Below, piece by piece: positions 15,377-24,486 of a stretch of 64,000 nucleotides of DNA. A model generated the notes under the pieces. It saw nothing but the letters and a program-made list of their open reading frames with translations. It made no database searches and was not told the DNA's origin. Source of the DNA: Coriobacteriia bacterium. Lineage in GTDB: Bacteria; Actinomycetota; Coriobacteriia; Coriobacteriales; UBA8131. Made by a program: the position numbers and the translations under genes. Position 1 is the first letter of the stretch; each line of letters opens with the position of its first letter. The stretch lies in NCBI GenBank assembly GCA_009783085.1, contig WRHU01000001.1:192196-256195 (forward strand), in the 5' to 3' direction.

Positions 15377-16906
15377 ATGGAATTATTGTTCGGAATTATT
15401 GGGCTTGTGCTGGGCATAGCTATAGGCTTTGTTGCAGTTCGATTTATTATCAGCAGCTCTGCCAAAAACGCTGCCGATAACGCTGCTCGTCTAGTGAGCG
15501 ACGCAGAAAAACAGGCAGAAAGCCTTAAGCGTGAGGCCCTTATTGAGGCAAAAGACGCTACCTATCAGCTCAAGCAAACAGCTGACCGTGAGGCAAACGA
15601 GTGGCGTAAAGAGGCAAAAGTGCTTGAAAATCGCCTCATGCAGCGTGAGGAAAGCCTTGATAAGCGCGCCGACTCTCTTGACTCACGCGAGCATCAAATC
15701 TCCTCTCTCAGTGGACAAATTGAGAAAAAAGACCGTGACTTAAGCGATGCCCTCACGCAAGCCAATATTACTTTGGAACGTGTTGCTGGCATGACGAGCG
15801 ATGAGGCACGCAAAGAGCTGCTCAACAGCCTGCGAAGCGACGTTTCTCGTGAAGCTGCCGCTATTATCCGTGAGAGCGAGCAGCAGGTGAAAAACGAGGC
15901 GGATAAAAAGTCACGTGAGATTTTGAGCCTTGCCATTCAGCGTGTTGCCGCTGAGCACACCGCAGAACACACGGTTTCAAGCGTACCTATCCCCTCCGAT
16001 GACCTCAAAGGTCGCATTATCGGACGTGAGGGGCGCAATATCCGCACCTTTGAGCAGATAACGGGCATTAGCCTCATTATTGACGATACGCCCGAAACCG
16101 TTATTGTTTCAAGTTTTGACCCCGTGCGCCGCGAGATTGGGCGCATCACGCTTGAAAATCTTATTACCGACGGCCGCATTCACCCTGCACGCATTGAGGA
16201 AATGTTTAACAAGGCAAGCGATTTGGTCAACCAGCAGGTGCAAGAAGCTGGCGATCAGGCTGCCTTTGACGCCGGTATTCACGACTTGCACACCGAGCTT
16301 ATCAAAACGCTTGGTCGTCTCAAGTTCCGTACGTCATACGGGCAAAACGTCCTCAAGCATTCTTTAGAGGTCGCCTATCTTGCTGGCGTTATGGCATCTG
16401 AGCTAGGCTTAGATCCTCTGCCTGCCAAGCGTGCTGGCTTGCTTCACGACCTCGGCAAAGCCGTCGATCACGAGATTGAAGGCTCACACGCTCTTATCGG
16501 TGCCGACCTTGCCCGTCGTTTTGGAGAAAACCCTGAGATTGTACACGCTATTGAAGCTCACCACGCAGATGTTGAGCCCTCTACCGTGCTTGCCGTGCTT
16601 ATTCAGGCCGCTGATGCCATCTCTGCCGCTCGCCCAGGCGCCCGCCGTGAAACCCTTGAAAGTTACATCAAGCGCCTCGAAAAACTCGAAGAGATTGCTA
16701 ACGCCTACGAGGGTGTCGAAAAAACCTACGCCATGCAGGCAGGACGCGAGGTGCGTGTTATGGTGAAGCCCGAGAAAATTAGCGACTCAGATGCGGTTGT
16801 GCTTGCGCATGACATTGCTCACCAAATTGAAGAAGAAATGGAATATCCGGGCCAGATAAAGGTGCTTGTTATTCGTGAAAGTCGTGCTCAGGATATAGCA
16901 AAATAG
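15377..16906 (+). CDS. rny: Ribonuclease Y
   Basis: The 509-residue protein has an N-terminal membrane anchor ([22 protein letters not shown]), a long coiled coil (about residues 30-190), a KH RNA-binding domain ([21 protein letters not shown]) and an HD domain with the metal-binding [10 protein letters not shown] and HHADVEP motifs. It is the membrane-bound endoribonuclease that starts mRNA decay in bacteria lacking RNase E dominance. The ATG at 15377 (MELLFG) follows TGAGGTG; the ORF track's earlier start is not needed. It heads the plus-strand group continuing with a GHKL ATPase and ruvCAB, with a gap of only about 24 bases. Confidence 0.97.
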   Translation: MELLFGIIGLVLGIAIGFVAVRFIISSSAKNAADNAARLVSDAEKQAESLKREALIEAKDATYQLKQTADREANEWRKEAKVLENRLMQREESLDKRADSLDSREHQISSLSGQIEKKDRDLSDALTQANITLERVAGMTSDEARKELLNSLRSDVSREAAAIIRESEQQVKNEADKKSREILSLAIQRVAAEHTAEHTVSSVPIPSDDLKGRIIGREGRNIRTFEQITGISLIIDDTPETVIVSSFDPVRREIGRITLENLITDGRIHPARIEEMFNKASDLVNQQVQEAGDQAAFDAGIHDLHTELIKTLGRLKFRTSYGQNVLKHSLEVAYLAGVMASELGLDPLPAKRAGLLHDLGKAVDHEIEGSHALIGADLARRFGENPEIVHAIEAHHADVEPSTVLAVLIQAADAISAARPGARRETLESYIKRLEKLEEIANAYEGVEKTYAMQAGREVRVMVKPEKISDSDAVVLAHDIAHQIEEEMEYPGQIKVLVIRESRAQDIAK

Positions 16907-16930
16907 CTTCGATGATTGTGGACGAAAACT

Positions 16931-18022
16931 ATGGATGATTCTTCTCTCATAGACTTTATTGAGGAGGTCAGCGGCGAGGTACACCTCCGTGTTGAGGAAA
17001 GCCTTGGTGACGGCTTTGTTCGCTTGCGCAGTGCTGAGGCAGAACGCAGGCAGGCAAAGCATGACATTCGTCAAGTTGAGGATATTATCATCGAGCTTTT
17101 GCGCAATTCTCGTGATGCAGCTGCCTCAACCATTTTTGTTGCAACTACCAAAGAAGGCAGCGAACGACGCTTAACCCTTATTGACGATGGCAGCGGTATC
17201 CCTGAAGGTATGCAAGCGCTGGTATTTGAGCCACGGGTTACTTCAAAGCTGGATAGCATGGTCATGGACGACTGGGGTGTTCATGGTCGTGGCATGGCCT
17301 TGTATTCCATAAAATCAAACACGCTTGAGGCTGATATCTGTGCCTCAGATCTTGGTTTGGGAACAGCCCTGAGCGTATTGGTAGATACCGCCGAGTTGCC
17401 CGAAAGAAGCGACCAGTCTACCCTACCAACGCTTGAGCGCGATGAAGATGGCACGCTTGCTGTTACGCGCGGCCCTCACAATATCGCACGCAATTCAATC
17501 GAGTTTGCCTTGGCACATCGCCCTCGCTCTAAGCAAGGCGGAATAACCGTTTATCTGGGCTCCCCTTCTGAAATTGCTGCAACTCTGATTGAGTACGGAC
17601 AACAAAATCTTGACCGAGAAGACTTGCTCTTTTGTTCCGATTTTTCTACCGTAGCACTCTGCAAGCGTCTTGCCCTTTGTAGCGATGCCGCTGATTTGGT
17701 TAAGACGGGCAGGGAGCTCGGACTTGAAATCTCGGAGAGAACGGCGCATCGCATTTTGGGCGGACAGATAGAACCCGTCAAACCGCTGCTTGATAGCGTA
17801 CTGCCACGCCGCGGCAATCAAAATGCGGGCGGCATAGACCTTGCCAAAGACGCACGAGGTCTTAAGCTTGCGCGCGAGGACATCGAGAGTTTCTCACGCG
17901 ACATGGAGCGTGCCTTTGAGCCTTTGGCAAAGCAGTATTATCTTTCGCTTTCAGAGATGCCAAAAATCACCGTAAAGGGCGACTGTGTTACCGTGCGCTT
18001 TCCCATCGAAAAGGAATTGTAA
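16931..18022 (+). CDS. GHKL-type ATPase of unknown function (between rny and ruvC)
   Basis: The preferred ATG at 16931 gives 363 residues. Near residue 57 lies IIELLRNSRDAAAS, an N-box like that of MutL, Hsp90 and gyrase B, followed by LIDDGSGIPEGM (ATP-lid Asp-Gly motif) and GVHGRGMALYSIK, a glycine box. This makes it a GHKL ATPase. The rest (about residues 150-363) was not recognised. There is no sensor, phospho-acceptor or MutL C-terminal domain visible, so a histidine kinase or a mismatch-repair MutL is unlikely. The stop codon comes two bases before the ruvC ATG, which suggests coupled translation and perhaps a part in DNA repair or RNA decay. The ribosome binding site is weak. Confidence 0.7.
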   Translation: MDDSSLIDFIEEVSGEVHLRVEESLGDGFVRLRSAEAERRQAKHDIRQVEDIIIELLRNSRDAAASTIFVATTKEGSERRLTLIDDGSGIPEGMQALVFEPRVTSKLDSMVMDDWGVHGRGMALYSIKSNTLEADICASDLGLGTALSVLVDTAELPERSDQSTLPTLERDEDGTLAVTRGPHNIARNSIEFALAHRPRSKQGGITVYLGSPSEIAATLIEYGQQNLDREDLLFCSDFSTVALCKRLALCSDAADLVKTGRELGLEISERTAHRILGGQIEPVKPLLDSVLPRRGNQNAGGIDLAKDARGLKLAREDIESFSRDMERAFEPLAKQYYLSLSEMPKITVKGDCVTVRFPIEKEL

Positions 18023-18024
18023 TT

Positions 18025-18654
18025 ATGGTGGCGGCGCAAGACGAGCTGCAGGCACGTGGCGAGCTGAAGTCGCATGCCACACTCCAGGCGCATAATAAAT
18101 CACAGGCGCACGGCGAGCTACCCTCACAAGACGAGCTACCCTCACAAGGCGAGCTACCCTCACAAGGCGAGCTGCGCATTCTTGGCATCGACCCCGGTCT
18201 TGCCAATTGTGGCTGGGGTGTCATATCCCTTGTTGGGCAGCGCCTCTGCGCACTTGCTTACGGGAGCATTCACACCAAAGCAGAGGACTCCACTCCCACA
18301 CGGCTCGGCCACATTTTTAGCGAGATTCAAAATGTCATACAACGCTACGCACCCGCTGAGCTTGGCATCGAAACCGTCTATCAAAAAGGCAACGCCAAAA
18401 GTGCGATGGCTACCTCTGAGGCACGGGGTGCGGCACTTGCAGCTGCCTCCTCATGCAAGGTAACGGTGGGCGAATATGCGCCAAGCCTTATAAAGAAAAA
18501 TGTAGTGGGACAAGGCTCGGCAACCAAAGAGCAGGTACAATACATGGTACGTGCGATTTTGGAACTTGACCACACGCCGCAGCCCGATCATGCGGCTGAT
18601 GCCCTCGCGGCTGCTATTTGTCATGCTCACTCGCGTGTTGCCTATAAGGTCTAA
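18025..18654 (+). CDS. ruvC: Holliday-junction resolvase RuvC with repeat-bearing N-terminal extension
   Basis: The RuvC core starts at RILGIDPGLANCGWG and contains the acidic active-site residues in GIDPG, GIETVYQ and PDHAADALAAAICH. RuvC cuts Holliday junctions handed over by RuvAB. The core is preceded by about 50 extra residues rich in Gln, Glu and Leu, including GELPSQ-DELPSQ-GELPSQ coded by three 18-bp DNA repeats (18112-18165). The ATG at 18025 follows AAGGAATT. An in-frame CTG at the core boundary with GGCGAG before it is a possible rare start, so the extension may not always be made. The gene overlaps nothing but is tightly packed with the GHKL gene and ruvA. Confidence 0.95.
   Translation: MVAAQDELQARGELKSHATLQAHNKSQAHGELPSQDELPSQGELPSQGELRILGIDPGLANCGWGVISLVGQRLCALAYGSIHTKAEDSTPTRLGHIFSEIQNVIQRYAPAELGIETVYQKGNAKSAMATSEARGAALAAASSCKVTVGEYAPSLIKKNVVGQGSATKEQVQYMVRAILELDHTPQPDHAADALAAAICHAHSRVAYKV
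18112..18171 (+). repeat. Three 18-bp tandem repeats inside ruvC
   Basis: The unit GGCGAGCTACCCTCACAA occurs three times in phase with the codons, giving the hexapeptide GELPSQ. Copy number could change without shifting the frame. Confidence 0.9.
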
Positions 18655-18666
18655 AGGACGGCTTTG

Positions 18667-19266
18667 ATGATTGCTTATTTGCGAGGACGAATTGTTAAGC
18701 GAGATGCCACCTGTGCAACGCTTGAGGTTGGTGGCATTGGCTATTCTCTTACCATGTCCACTCAGGCGCTGGCAGGGCTTGGTGAGGTTGGCGCTGAGGC
18801 CACCGTCTACACGCTGCTTCAAATCCGTGACGATGCTCCGGTGCTTTTTGGGTTTTCTGACCTTGAGGAAAAATCGCTTTTCGAAAAACTTATCACCATT
18901 TCGAGCATAGGGCCTAAGGTTGCCCTGTCTGCCCTTTCTTCTTTTGCTCCCGCCGACCTTGCCCTTTGTATTTCTGACGGAGATGTAGCGCGCCTTGCAA
19001 GCGTGCCGGGCATTGGCAAAAAAACTGCCCAGCGCATTGTGCTTGAGCTTAAAGGTTCTCTCGAGCTGGAAGCAGCAAATGAAGCCGCAGACAAAAAAGG
19101 AAGCCCAGCCTCTGAGCGCAATGAGGCAAACGAGGCTTTACTCAACATGGGATTTACTACCTCTGAGATACAGGCAGCCCTCAAAGGCTTTGATGCCAGC
19201 AAAGAGGGCAATGCAAGCGCAGCTGCTTTGGTGCGCTACGCCCTCAAGCGTTTGGGAGGTCGATAA
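18667..19266 (+). CDS. ruvA: Holliday-junction DNA-binding protein RuvA
   Basis: The 199-residue protein begins MIAYLRGRIVKRDA, the standard RuvA start. It has an OB fold, helix-hairpin-helix motifs (FEKLITISSIGPKVALSALS and RLASVPGIGKKTAQRIVLELK) and a C-terminal UBA-like domain (NEALLNMGFTTSEIQAALKGF) that touches RuvB. The ATG at 18667 is chosen over the TTG one codon earlier. RuvA tetramers hold the four-way junction while RuvB drives branch migration. It sits between ruvC and ruvB with gaps of 12 and 3 bases. Confidence 0.97.
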   Translation: MIAYLRGRIVKRDATCATLEVGGIGYSLTMSTQALAGLGEVGAEATVYTLLQIRDDAPVLFGFSDLEEKSLFEKLITISSIGPKVALSALSSFAPADLALCISDGDVARLASVPGIGKKTAQRIVLELKGSLELEAANEAADKKGSPASERNEANEALLNMGFTTSEIQAALKGFDASKEGNASAAALVRYALKRLGGR

Positions 19267-19269
19267 CAT

Positions 19270-20394
19270 ATGGCCATGTGGGAATCAGACACGCTGAGCA
19301 CACCGGCTTTGACAAACGAGGCCACTGGAGCAAATAACTTAGGCGATCACCCAGCTAGCGAGCCCTCAGAAACCTCAGAAGCCGCCCGCATTCTCACTCC
19401 TGAATATACTGAGGACGACCTTGGGCTTGACCGCTCACTTCGCCCTCAATCGCTTGAGGAATACCTCGGACAAACACGTGTCAAGGAAAATCTTGACGTA
19501 CTCATAGCTGCCGCACGCAAGCGAGGAGAAGTGCTTGACCATATCTTGTTCTCAGGCCCTCCAGGGCTGGGCAAAACGACGCTTGCCAGCGTTGTGGCTC
19601 ATGAGCTGGGAAGCTCGCTAAAAGCAACCAGTGGTCCTGCCATTGAGCGTGCCGGCGATCTTGCTGCTATTCTCAGTAACCTTGAAAAAGGTGACGTTTT
19701 ATTCATTGACGAAATACATCGCCTCAATCGCAGTGTCGAGGAAGTTTTGTACCCCGCCATGGAGGACTTTGTTCTCGACATCATCATTGGCAAAGGCCCT
19801 GCAGCCCGTTCGCTGCGCCTTGAAATCCCGCCCTTTACGCTTATAGGCGCCACCACACGCACCGGACTTTTAACCGGTCCTTTGCGCGATCGTTTTGGTA
19901 TGGCGTTTCGACTTGACTACTACTCCCCAACTGAGCTGCACGATATTGTTGTGCGCTCGGCAAACCTCCTTGACGTTGAGATTGACGCACAGGGTGCTGG
20001 TGAGATAGCCCGGAGAAGCCGAGGGACGCCACGCTTGGCAAATCGCTTGCTCAAACGTGTTCGTGATTTTGCCGAGGTGCGCGGCTGTGGCTCTATAAAT
20101 GAGGATACTGCCGCCGAGGCTCTGAGCTTTTTTGAGGTAGATAATCTTGGGCTTGATGCCATGGACAACAAAATCCTCGAGCTCTTGACTTCAAGTTTTT
20201 GCGGACGACCCGTTGGCCTTACCACACTTGCAAGTGCGCTTGGTGAGGACGCTGATACCGTCGAGGACGTTTATGAGCCTTATCTCTTGCAGCAAGGGCT
20301 TTTGCAGCGCACACCTAAAGGACGGGTGGCTACCGAGCGTGCCTTTGAACATTGTGGCATTCCCTACCCAAAAACAAACGACACCAAGGAGTAA
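19270..20394 (+). CDS. ruvB: Holliday-junction helicase RuvB
   Basis: The 374-residue AAA+ motor has Walker [10 protein letters not shown], Walker [24 protein letters not shown], sensor [18 protein letters not shown] and the winged-helix C-terminus ([18 protein letters not shown]). About 40 extra residues of low conservation precede the usual start region ([16 protein letters not shown]). GGGAGG lies before the ATG. It is the last of the ruvCAB trio and powers branch migration with RuvA. Confidence 0.97.
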   Translation: MAMWESDTLSTPALTNEATGANNLGDHPASEPSETSEAARILTPEYTEDDLGLDRSLRPQSLEEYLGQTRVKENLDVLIAAARKRGEVLDHILFSGPPGLGKTTLASVVAHELGSSLKATSGPAIERAGDLAAILSNLEKGDVLFIDEIHRLNRSVEEVLYPAMEDFVLDIIIGKGPAARSLRLEIPPFTLIGATTRTGLLTGPLRDRFGMAFRLDYYSPTELHDIVVRSANLLDVEIDAQGAGEIARRSRGTPRLANRLLKRVRDFAEVRGCGSINEDTAAEALSFFEVDNLGLDAMDNKILELLTSSFCGRPVGLTTLASALGEDADTVEDVYEPYLLQQGLLQRTPKGRVATERAFEHCGIPYPKTNDTKE

Positions 20395-20397
20395 GCC

Positions 20398-20838
20398 GTG
20401 TTTGAAAATGACTATATTATGCGCATGATTATGCAGCTAACCGATGCCATCACACGTTCGCTACAGCGTGGTTATGCCGACCCTCAAAAGGAGATTGAGG
20501 ATCTTGAAAACGCCATGGCAGACCTCGTTGACATGGACGCAAAAACGCTCTTTACCCTCGCGCCCGAATCCATGGTTTCCATGCTTCAGCTCGGCTCGTT
20601 TGATGCCGAACTCGGAGGCTATCTTGTGCGAGCCTTATACTACGAAGCCGACCTACTCGAGGAGCAAGGGCTTTTGGGAACAGCCGACCTCAGACGTGCG
20701 CAAGCAAACGCCATTGCCGATACCTACAGCATTGACAAAGACATCGCCAACGCAGGTCCTGAGGCTTTAGAGGAATATTTTGCTCAGCAAGATGACGAGC
20801 AGCAGACCAACAGCCCGCTTGACACATTTGAGCTTTAG
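20398..20838 (+). CDS. DUF6483-like small helical protein
   Basis: The 146-residue acidic, helical protein begins MFENDYIMRMIMQLTDAITRSL, which resembles the start of DUF6483 proteins as I remember them. No catalytic motif is visible. Its GTG start lies three bases after the ruvB stop, so it is probably the last gene of the rny-GHKL-ruvCAB unit. Its stop codon overlaps that of the convergent superoxide-reductase-like gene by four bases (20835-20838). Function unknown. Confidence 0.65.
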   Translation: MFENDYIMRMIMQLTDAITRSLQRGYADPQKEIEDLENAMADLVDMDAKTLFTLAPESMVSMLQLGSFDAELGGYLVRALYYEADLLEEQGLLGTADLRRAQANAIADTYSIDKDIANAGPEALEEYFAQQDDEQQTNSPLDTFEL

Positions 20839-21167
20839 GCAGTAGCTTGCCAAATGCCGTGCAGGTTACAGCTGGCACGCACCACAATCTCACCCTCGGC
20901 AGCAACTTCACACTCTGCAACAGGTTCATCGTCGGCGGTAAACGCAAGCTCGGCAACCATATCGCCATCAACAAGTACACAAATGGCGTCAATAAGATGA
21001 TCCTCGGTCTGAGGGTGCTCAATGCCGTTAAGACCAATCGATACCTTAACCAAACGTCCGGCCTCAACGTCTGAAACCTCAACGTACGGTGTGTGCTTAA
21101 GCTCAAAATCAGTTGCGGCTTCCATGTCCTCAATAACATTAATCTCTTCACTCATAAGTTCACTCAT
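20835..21167 (-). CDS. Superoxide-reductase-like protein (desulfoferrodoxin iron-site domain only)
   Basis: The ATG at 21167 follows AAAGGAGG; the longer frame is a reading through short DNA repeats. The 110-residue product keeps the ligand pattern of the superoxide reductase catalytic iron site: ELKHTPYV (Lys-His), IEHPQTEDHLID (two His), and CNLHGIW (Cys and His). The N-terminal rubredoxin-like domain of two-iron desulfoferrodoxins is absent, so it would be a one-iron neelaredoxin-like enzyme reducing superoxide to peroxide in an anaerobe. The middle strand AICVLVDGDMVAELAF departs from classical members, so a changed activity is possible. Confidence 0.75.
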   Translation of the reverse strand: MSELMSEEINVIEDMEAATDFELKHTPYVEVSDVEAGRLVKVSIGLNGIEHPQTEDHLIDAICVLVDGDMVAELAFTADDEPVAECEVAAEGEIVVRASCNLHGIWQATA

Positions 21168-21224
21168 AACAAAACCTCCTTTGTTTGGCGTGCGCTTGGC
21201 AACAAGCGTACAGCGGATTCCTTT

Positions 21225-21265
21225 TGTAATTCCCTTTGTAGTTCCTTTTGTAGTTCCTTTGTCTT
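21225..21265. repeat. Short repeats (~12 bp) between the SOR-like and degV genes
   Basis: TTCCCTTTGTAG, TTCCTTTTGTAG and TTCCTTTGTC follow each other directly. In the ORF track they give the artificial peptide KGTTKGTTKGITKG. Confidence 0.6.
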
Positions 21266-22170
21266 TACCGTCCGTTGGCAGTACGCTCTTTTCCAAGAAA
21301 ATACACGCCTACCGTTCCAGGCCCACCGTGCGAGCCCAAAACAGGCCCAAGGTAATTTGTAATAATGGTCTTGGTGTTAAACAACTTTTTAAGCATTCCC
21401 TTAAGCTCATCAGCAGCATCAGGAGCATCTGCGTGAGTTATGCAAATGGGGTCGTTGATGGGGTCATCGGCCTTGGTGGCAACCTCGTTTATGAGCGCTG
21501 CCATGGCCTTTTTTTGTCCCCGCACTACCTTTCCAATAACAATTTTCCCTAAACGATCAACGGTAATGATAGGCTTGATATTAAGCATGCCACCCACCAG
21601 AGCCACGGGGGCATTCAAGCGCCCGCCTCGTTTGAGGAACTGAAGATCGTCAACGGTAATCCAACCTTGCATTTTCATGCGGATAGACATCATGTATGAA
21701 ACAAGATCGTCATACAGCATGCCAGCCTTGCGTTTTTGGGCAGCAAGATACAAGAACAAGCCCCCGCTCATCGTTGCCGTCAAAGAATCAACCACGGTAA
21801 TACGTCGTTGAGGATATTTTTCAAGCAGCGATTTTGCAGCAAGCTTTGCCTGCTCATACGTGCCGCTCAGACTGCTTGAAAAGGCAAGAAATACAATATC
21901 TCTCCCCTTTTCTAAATAGGGAGCAAAAAACTCCAAGAAGCGATGCTCATTGACCTGCGATGAGGTAACAACCGTGCCCGCTCGCATAAGGTCATAGAAC
22001 TCTTTTGGTCCGTACGAAACCGTACCGTCGCTCAGCGGTGCCTCCCACACATCATCATAGCTTACGCCGTCGATGATGTAGCTCAGTGGCACAATAGAAA
22101 CGTCCAGTTCCTTCGCCAGTTCTGGCGGCAAATCGGTGGTTGAATCCGATAGCAAAACATACTCAGACAT
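21265..22170 (-). CDS. DegV-family fatty-acid-binding protein
   Basis: The 301-residue protein starts MSEYVLLSDSTTDLPPELAKE, carrying the DegV motif in which Ser/Thr residues contact the carboxylate of a bound fatty acid. It continues with TSSQVNEHRFLEFF, AFSSSLSGTYEQA and SHGGPGTVGVYFLG, all typical. DegV/FakB proteins present fatty acids to the kinase FakA for phosphorylation; a FakA gene is not in this window. The ATG at 22170 follows GAGGAGAG. The gene stands alone on the minus strand between the tryptophanase-like and the SOR-like genes. Confidence 0.93.
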   Translation of the reverse strand: MSEYVLLSDSTTDLPPELAKELDVSIVPLSYIIDGVSYDDVWEAPLSDGTVSYGPKEFYDLMRAGTVVTSSQVNEHRFLEFFAPYLEKGRDIVFLAFSSSLSGTYEQAKLAAKSLLEKYPQRRITVVDSLTATMSGGLFLYLAAQKRKAGMLYDDLVSYMMSIRMKMQGWITVDDLQFLKRGGRLNAPVALVGGMLNIKPIITVDRLGKIVIGKVVRGQKKAMAALINEVATKADDPINDPICITHADAPDAADELKGMLKKLFNTKTIITNYLGPVLGSHGGPGTVGVYFLGKERTANGR

Positions 22171-22308
22171 AACTCTCCTCACAATCCCTAATGCTCCCCC
22201 ACACAGAGCCTTGCCCGCCTTTTTGCTCTCCTACAAAAAGTACGGCTTCCCTCTCCTCCAACGAGCCTACCATAGTTCTCTTGCAAAAACTCTCTTGCGA
22301 AGGCTCAC

Positions 22309-23850
22309 CTACAACAAGCTCGGCATATCTTTCTTAAACGCCTCTACCAGCTTGCCGTGCCAATCGCCTACCGTATCAAGACGTCCAAAGAAAAAGCGCA
22401 TTTGCTCTGGTTCCTCAATAAAGGTCAAGCCGCCCACCAGCTCACGGTGGTCATAGAGCCAGCCAATGCGGTCGGCAACAAACTCAAGTTGCGAGAGGGT
22501 AAAGGCACGCTTGGGCAAGGCCAAACGCAAAAGCTCCATGCTCGCAATATGGTCACTGCCGTCTGCGTTGCGTTCCTCAGATAACGTACCACGCTCCATG
22601 CCACGAATACCACCCACAATATAGGCAGCCGCAGCCAAAGCACCAGCTCGATATTGTTCTTTGGGAACATGCTCCAAAAAGCGCATGGCGTCGATATGAC
22701 AGCCCAGACCGCCTGCGGGCTTAACGCACGGCACACCACGTGCCTCAAGCAAGTCAACAAGTCGCTCAACAAAAATTGCACACTGAGATATAACGTGGAA
22801 ATCGCAGGTTTCCAGCAGACCAATGGCAATAGCTTCCATCTCGCGAACGCTCATGCCGCCGTAAGTCAAAAAGCCCTCATACAGCGGTACGCACGGCTTC
22901 ATAATTTCGTAGAGTTCCGAGTTGTTCGTAACAATACCGCCACCACGAGCACAACCAAGCTTGCGTGCGGAAAAATAAATAACGTCCATCAACTCTGAGA
23001 TTTCCAAAGCAATCTCGCGTACCGTTTTGTGCTGCTCGGCTTCCTCACGTGTTTTGATGAAATAGAGATTGTCGGCAAGCAGCGAGGCATCGTAGACCAA
23101 CATGAGGTCTTTCTCACGGCAAAACTTTGAAACCGCTCGCATATTTTCAAGCGAAACCGGTTGACCACCAATAAGATTTGTGCCAGCCTCAATACGCACA
23201 AAGGCAATGTTTTCTGCGCCTACACGCTCAGTTTCAGAAGCGAGCAAATCAAGATCCATATCGCCCTTAAACGGTGCAAGAAAATCAGGATCAAGTGAGG
23301 TTTGCGGCACTACCTCAATAACCTCACCGCCGTGGTTCATGATATGCGCTTTGGTGGTGGTAAAGTGATAGTTGGTAATAACCGAGTTCCCCGGCTTGAC
23401 AAAACATTTGGCAATAATATGCTCACACGCCCTCCCTTGGTGGGCAGGCAAAAAGTATTCTTTTCCAAAGACGTAATCAAGAGCGTCATAAAGGCGATAA
23501 TAGGTGGCAGAACCGGCATAGGAATCATCAGCCGTTTGCATAGCAGCCTGCTGAAAAATACTCATGGAGTTAACGCCACTATCGGTAAGCATGTCCAAAA
23601 AGACATCGCGGTTATCTAACAAGAAAGTATTGTTCCCCGCTGCTTTTATGGCAGCCGTGCGCTCGTCAACATCTTTGAGATACAAGCGCTTGACCGTGGT
23701 TACACGGTGCATTTCCAGAGGCACGGTTTCTCCAGAGAAAAACTTAACTGCTTGCTCGGCATCAGGGGCAAGCGCCGCCGTGTGAACAAGCGAAAAATCA
23801 TTGTTAATTTCGCCCAAGCTAATGGGTGTGTGTCCCTTTTCTTTGGTCAT
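22309..23850 (-). CDS. Tryptophanase/tyrosine phenol-lyase family PLP enzyme, substrate unsettled
   Basis: The ATG at 23850 (MTKEKGH) follows GAGAGGAC. The 513-residue protein aligns by eye with beta-eliminating lyases that split tryptophan or tyrosine into pyruvate, ammonia and indole or phenol: YFLPAHQGRACEHI, NYHFTTTKAHIMNHGGEV, VRIEAGTNLIGGQPVS, and the C-terminal segment FIEEPEQMRFFFGRLD. The PLP-lysine region reads YFSARKLGCARGGGIV, not the MSAKKDAMVPMGG known from E. coli TnaA, and the C-terminal stretch FTLSQLEFV lacks the His expected in TQTHMDFI. The substrate may therefore differ. A long leader (23851-24000) is present, but no TnaC-like peptide was identified. Confidence 0.85.
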   Translation of the reverse strand: MTKEKGHTPISLGEINNDFSLVHTAALAPDAEQAVKFFSGETVPLEMHRVTTVKRLYLKDVDERTAAIKAAGNNTFLLDNRDVFLDMLTDSGVNSMSIFQQAAMQTADDSYAGSATYYRLYDALDYVFGKEYFLPAHQGRACEHIIAKCFVKPGNSVITNYHFTTTKAHIMNHGGEVIEVVPQTSLDPDFLAPFKGDMDLDLLASETERVGAENIAFVRIEAGTNLIGGQPVSLENMRAVSKFCREKDLMLVYDASLLADNLYFIKTREEAEQHKTVREIALEISELMDVIYFSARKLGCARGGGIVTNNSELYEIMKPCVPLYEGFLTYGGMSVREMEAIAIGLLETCDFHVISQCAIFVERLVDLLEARGVPCVKPAGGLGCHIDAMRFLEHVPKEQYRAGALAAAAYIVGGIRGMERGTLSEERNADGSDHIASMELLRLALPKRAFTLSQLEFVADRIGWLYDHRELVGGLTFIEEPEQMRFFFGRLDTVGDWHGKLVEAFKKDMPSLL

Positions 23851-24053
23851 GTTTTTGTCCTCTCGTATGTAACTTTTGTGATGTAAAAACATCGCCTTAG
23901 CAGCGTATCCTTTAGCCCCCTATTCGTCAAGCCCAGAGGCCACAATAGACTCCTTATTTCTGGTTTTGAACAGGCAGATATGCGGATAAAAAAAGCACGC
24001 TGGAAACCTAATAGTCAATTTTGCTGTGACAAACTAATACACAGATACTTTTG

Positions 24054-24059
24054 TATAAT
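24054..24059 (+). promoter_or_regulatory. Probable -10 box for the 24.1-26.2 kb sensory operon
   Basis: A perfect TATAAT lies about 80 bases before the first start codon. No convincing -35 is at the right distance. Confidence 0.4.
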
Positions 24060-24140
24060 AAAAGCACAGAGTTTACAGATGCCGTTTGTGGCATTGAAAA
24101 GTTGTTGCAGTAAGTTATTGCAGTATTCGGAGGTAGCATC

Positions 24141-24476
24141 GTGCAGGTTGACCCCATTTTGATTGTACTTGTTGCTCTTGTCGCTCTCTTGGCGATTATT
24201 CTTGCCCTGAGTGCCTATCACTATACCCACAGGGCAGCATTTAAGCCTACCTTTGTTGATTCGGAGGCAGGCAAACCATGCATGGAGTTTTACGACTTTT
24301 CAAAAAATAGCTCATCGCCTCGAACCAAGCGTTTTTACGAGGAATATACCGTGGGTAAAAAGATAAGCCACGAGGACAAAGATTACGAAATCACCAACAT
24401 CGAGGAAAACAGCGAACCCACACTTCTGGGTGGTAGTGCCATGAAAATTGTTGTACACCTCAAAGAGCTGAAGTAA
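24141..24476 (+). CDS. Small single-pass membrane protein, unrecognised
   Basis: The 111-residue protein has one N-terminal membrane segment (ILIVLVALVALLAIILALSAYHY) and a soluble domain of about 80 residues without a known motif (KPCMEFYDFSKNSSS..., ITNIEENSEPTLLGGSAMKIVVHL). The GTG start follows CGGAGG. It precedes the response-regulator gene by 10 bases and is probably co-transcribed, so it may be an accessory factor of the two-component system. I do not recognise a family. Confidence 0.65.
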   Translation: MQVDPILIVLVALVALLAIILALSAYHYTHRAAFKPTFVDSEAGKPCMEFYDFSKNSSSPRTKRFYEEYTVGKKISHEDKDYEITNIEENSEPTLLGGSAMKIVVHLKELK

Positions 24477-24486
24477 GGATAGTTTT

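Noticed and set aside
21022-21552. 176-residue plus-strand frame with Val/Pro repeats
   Set aside because: Runs across the SOR start, the short repeats and the degV 3' end; no ribosome binding site.
23850-24000. TnaC-like leader peptide for the tryptophanase-like gene
   Set aside because: No short frame with a Trp codon and a Pro stop context was found in the leader.
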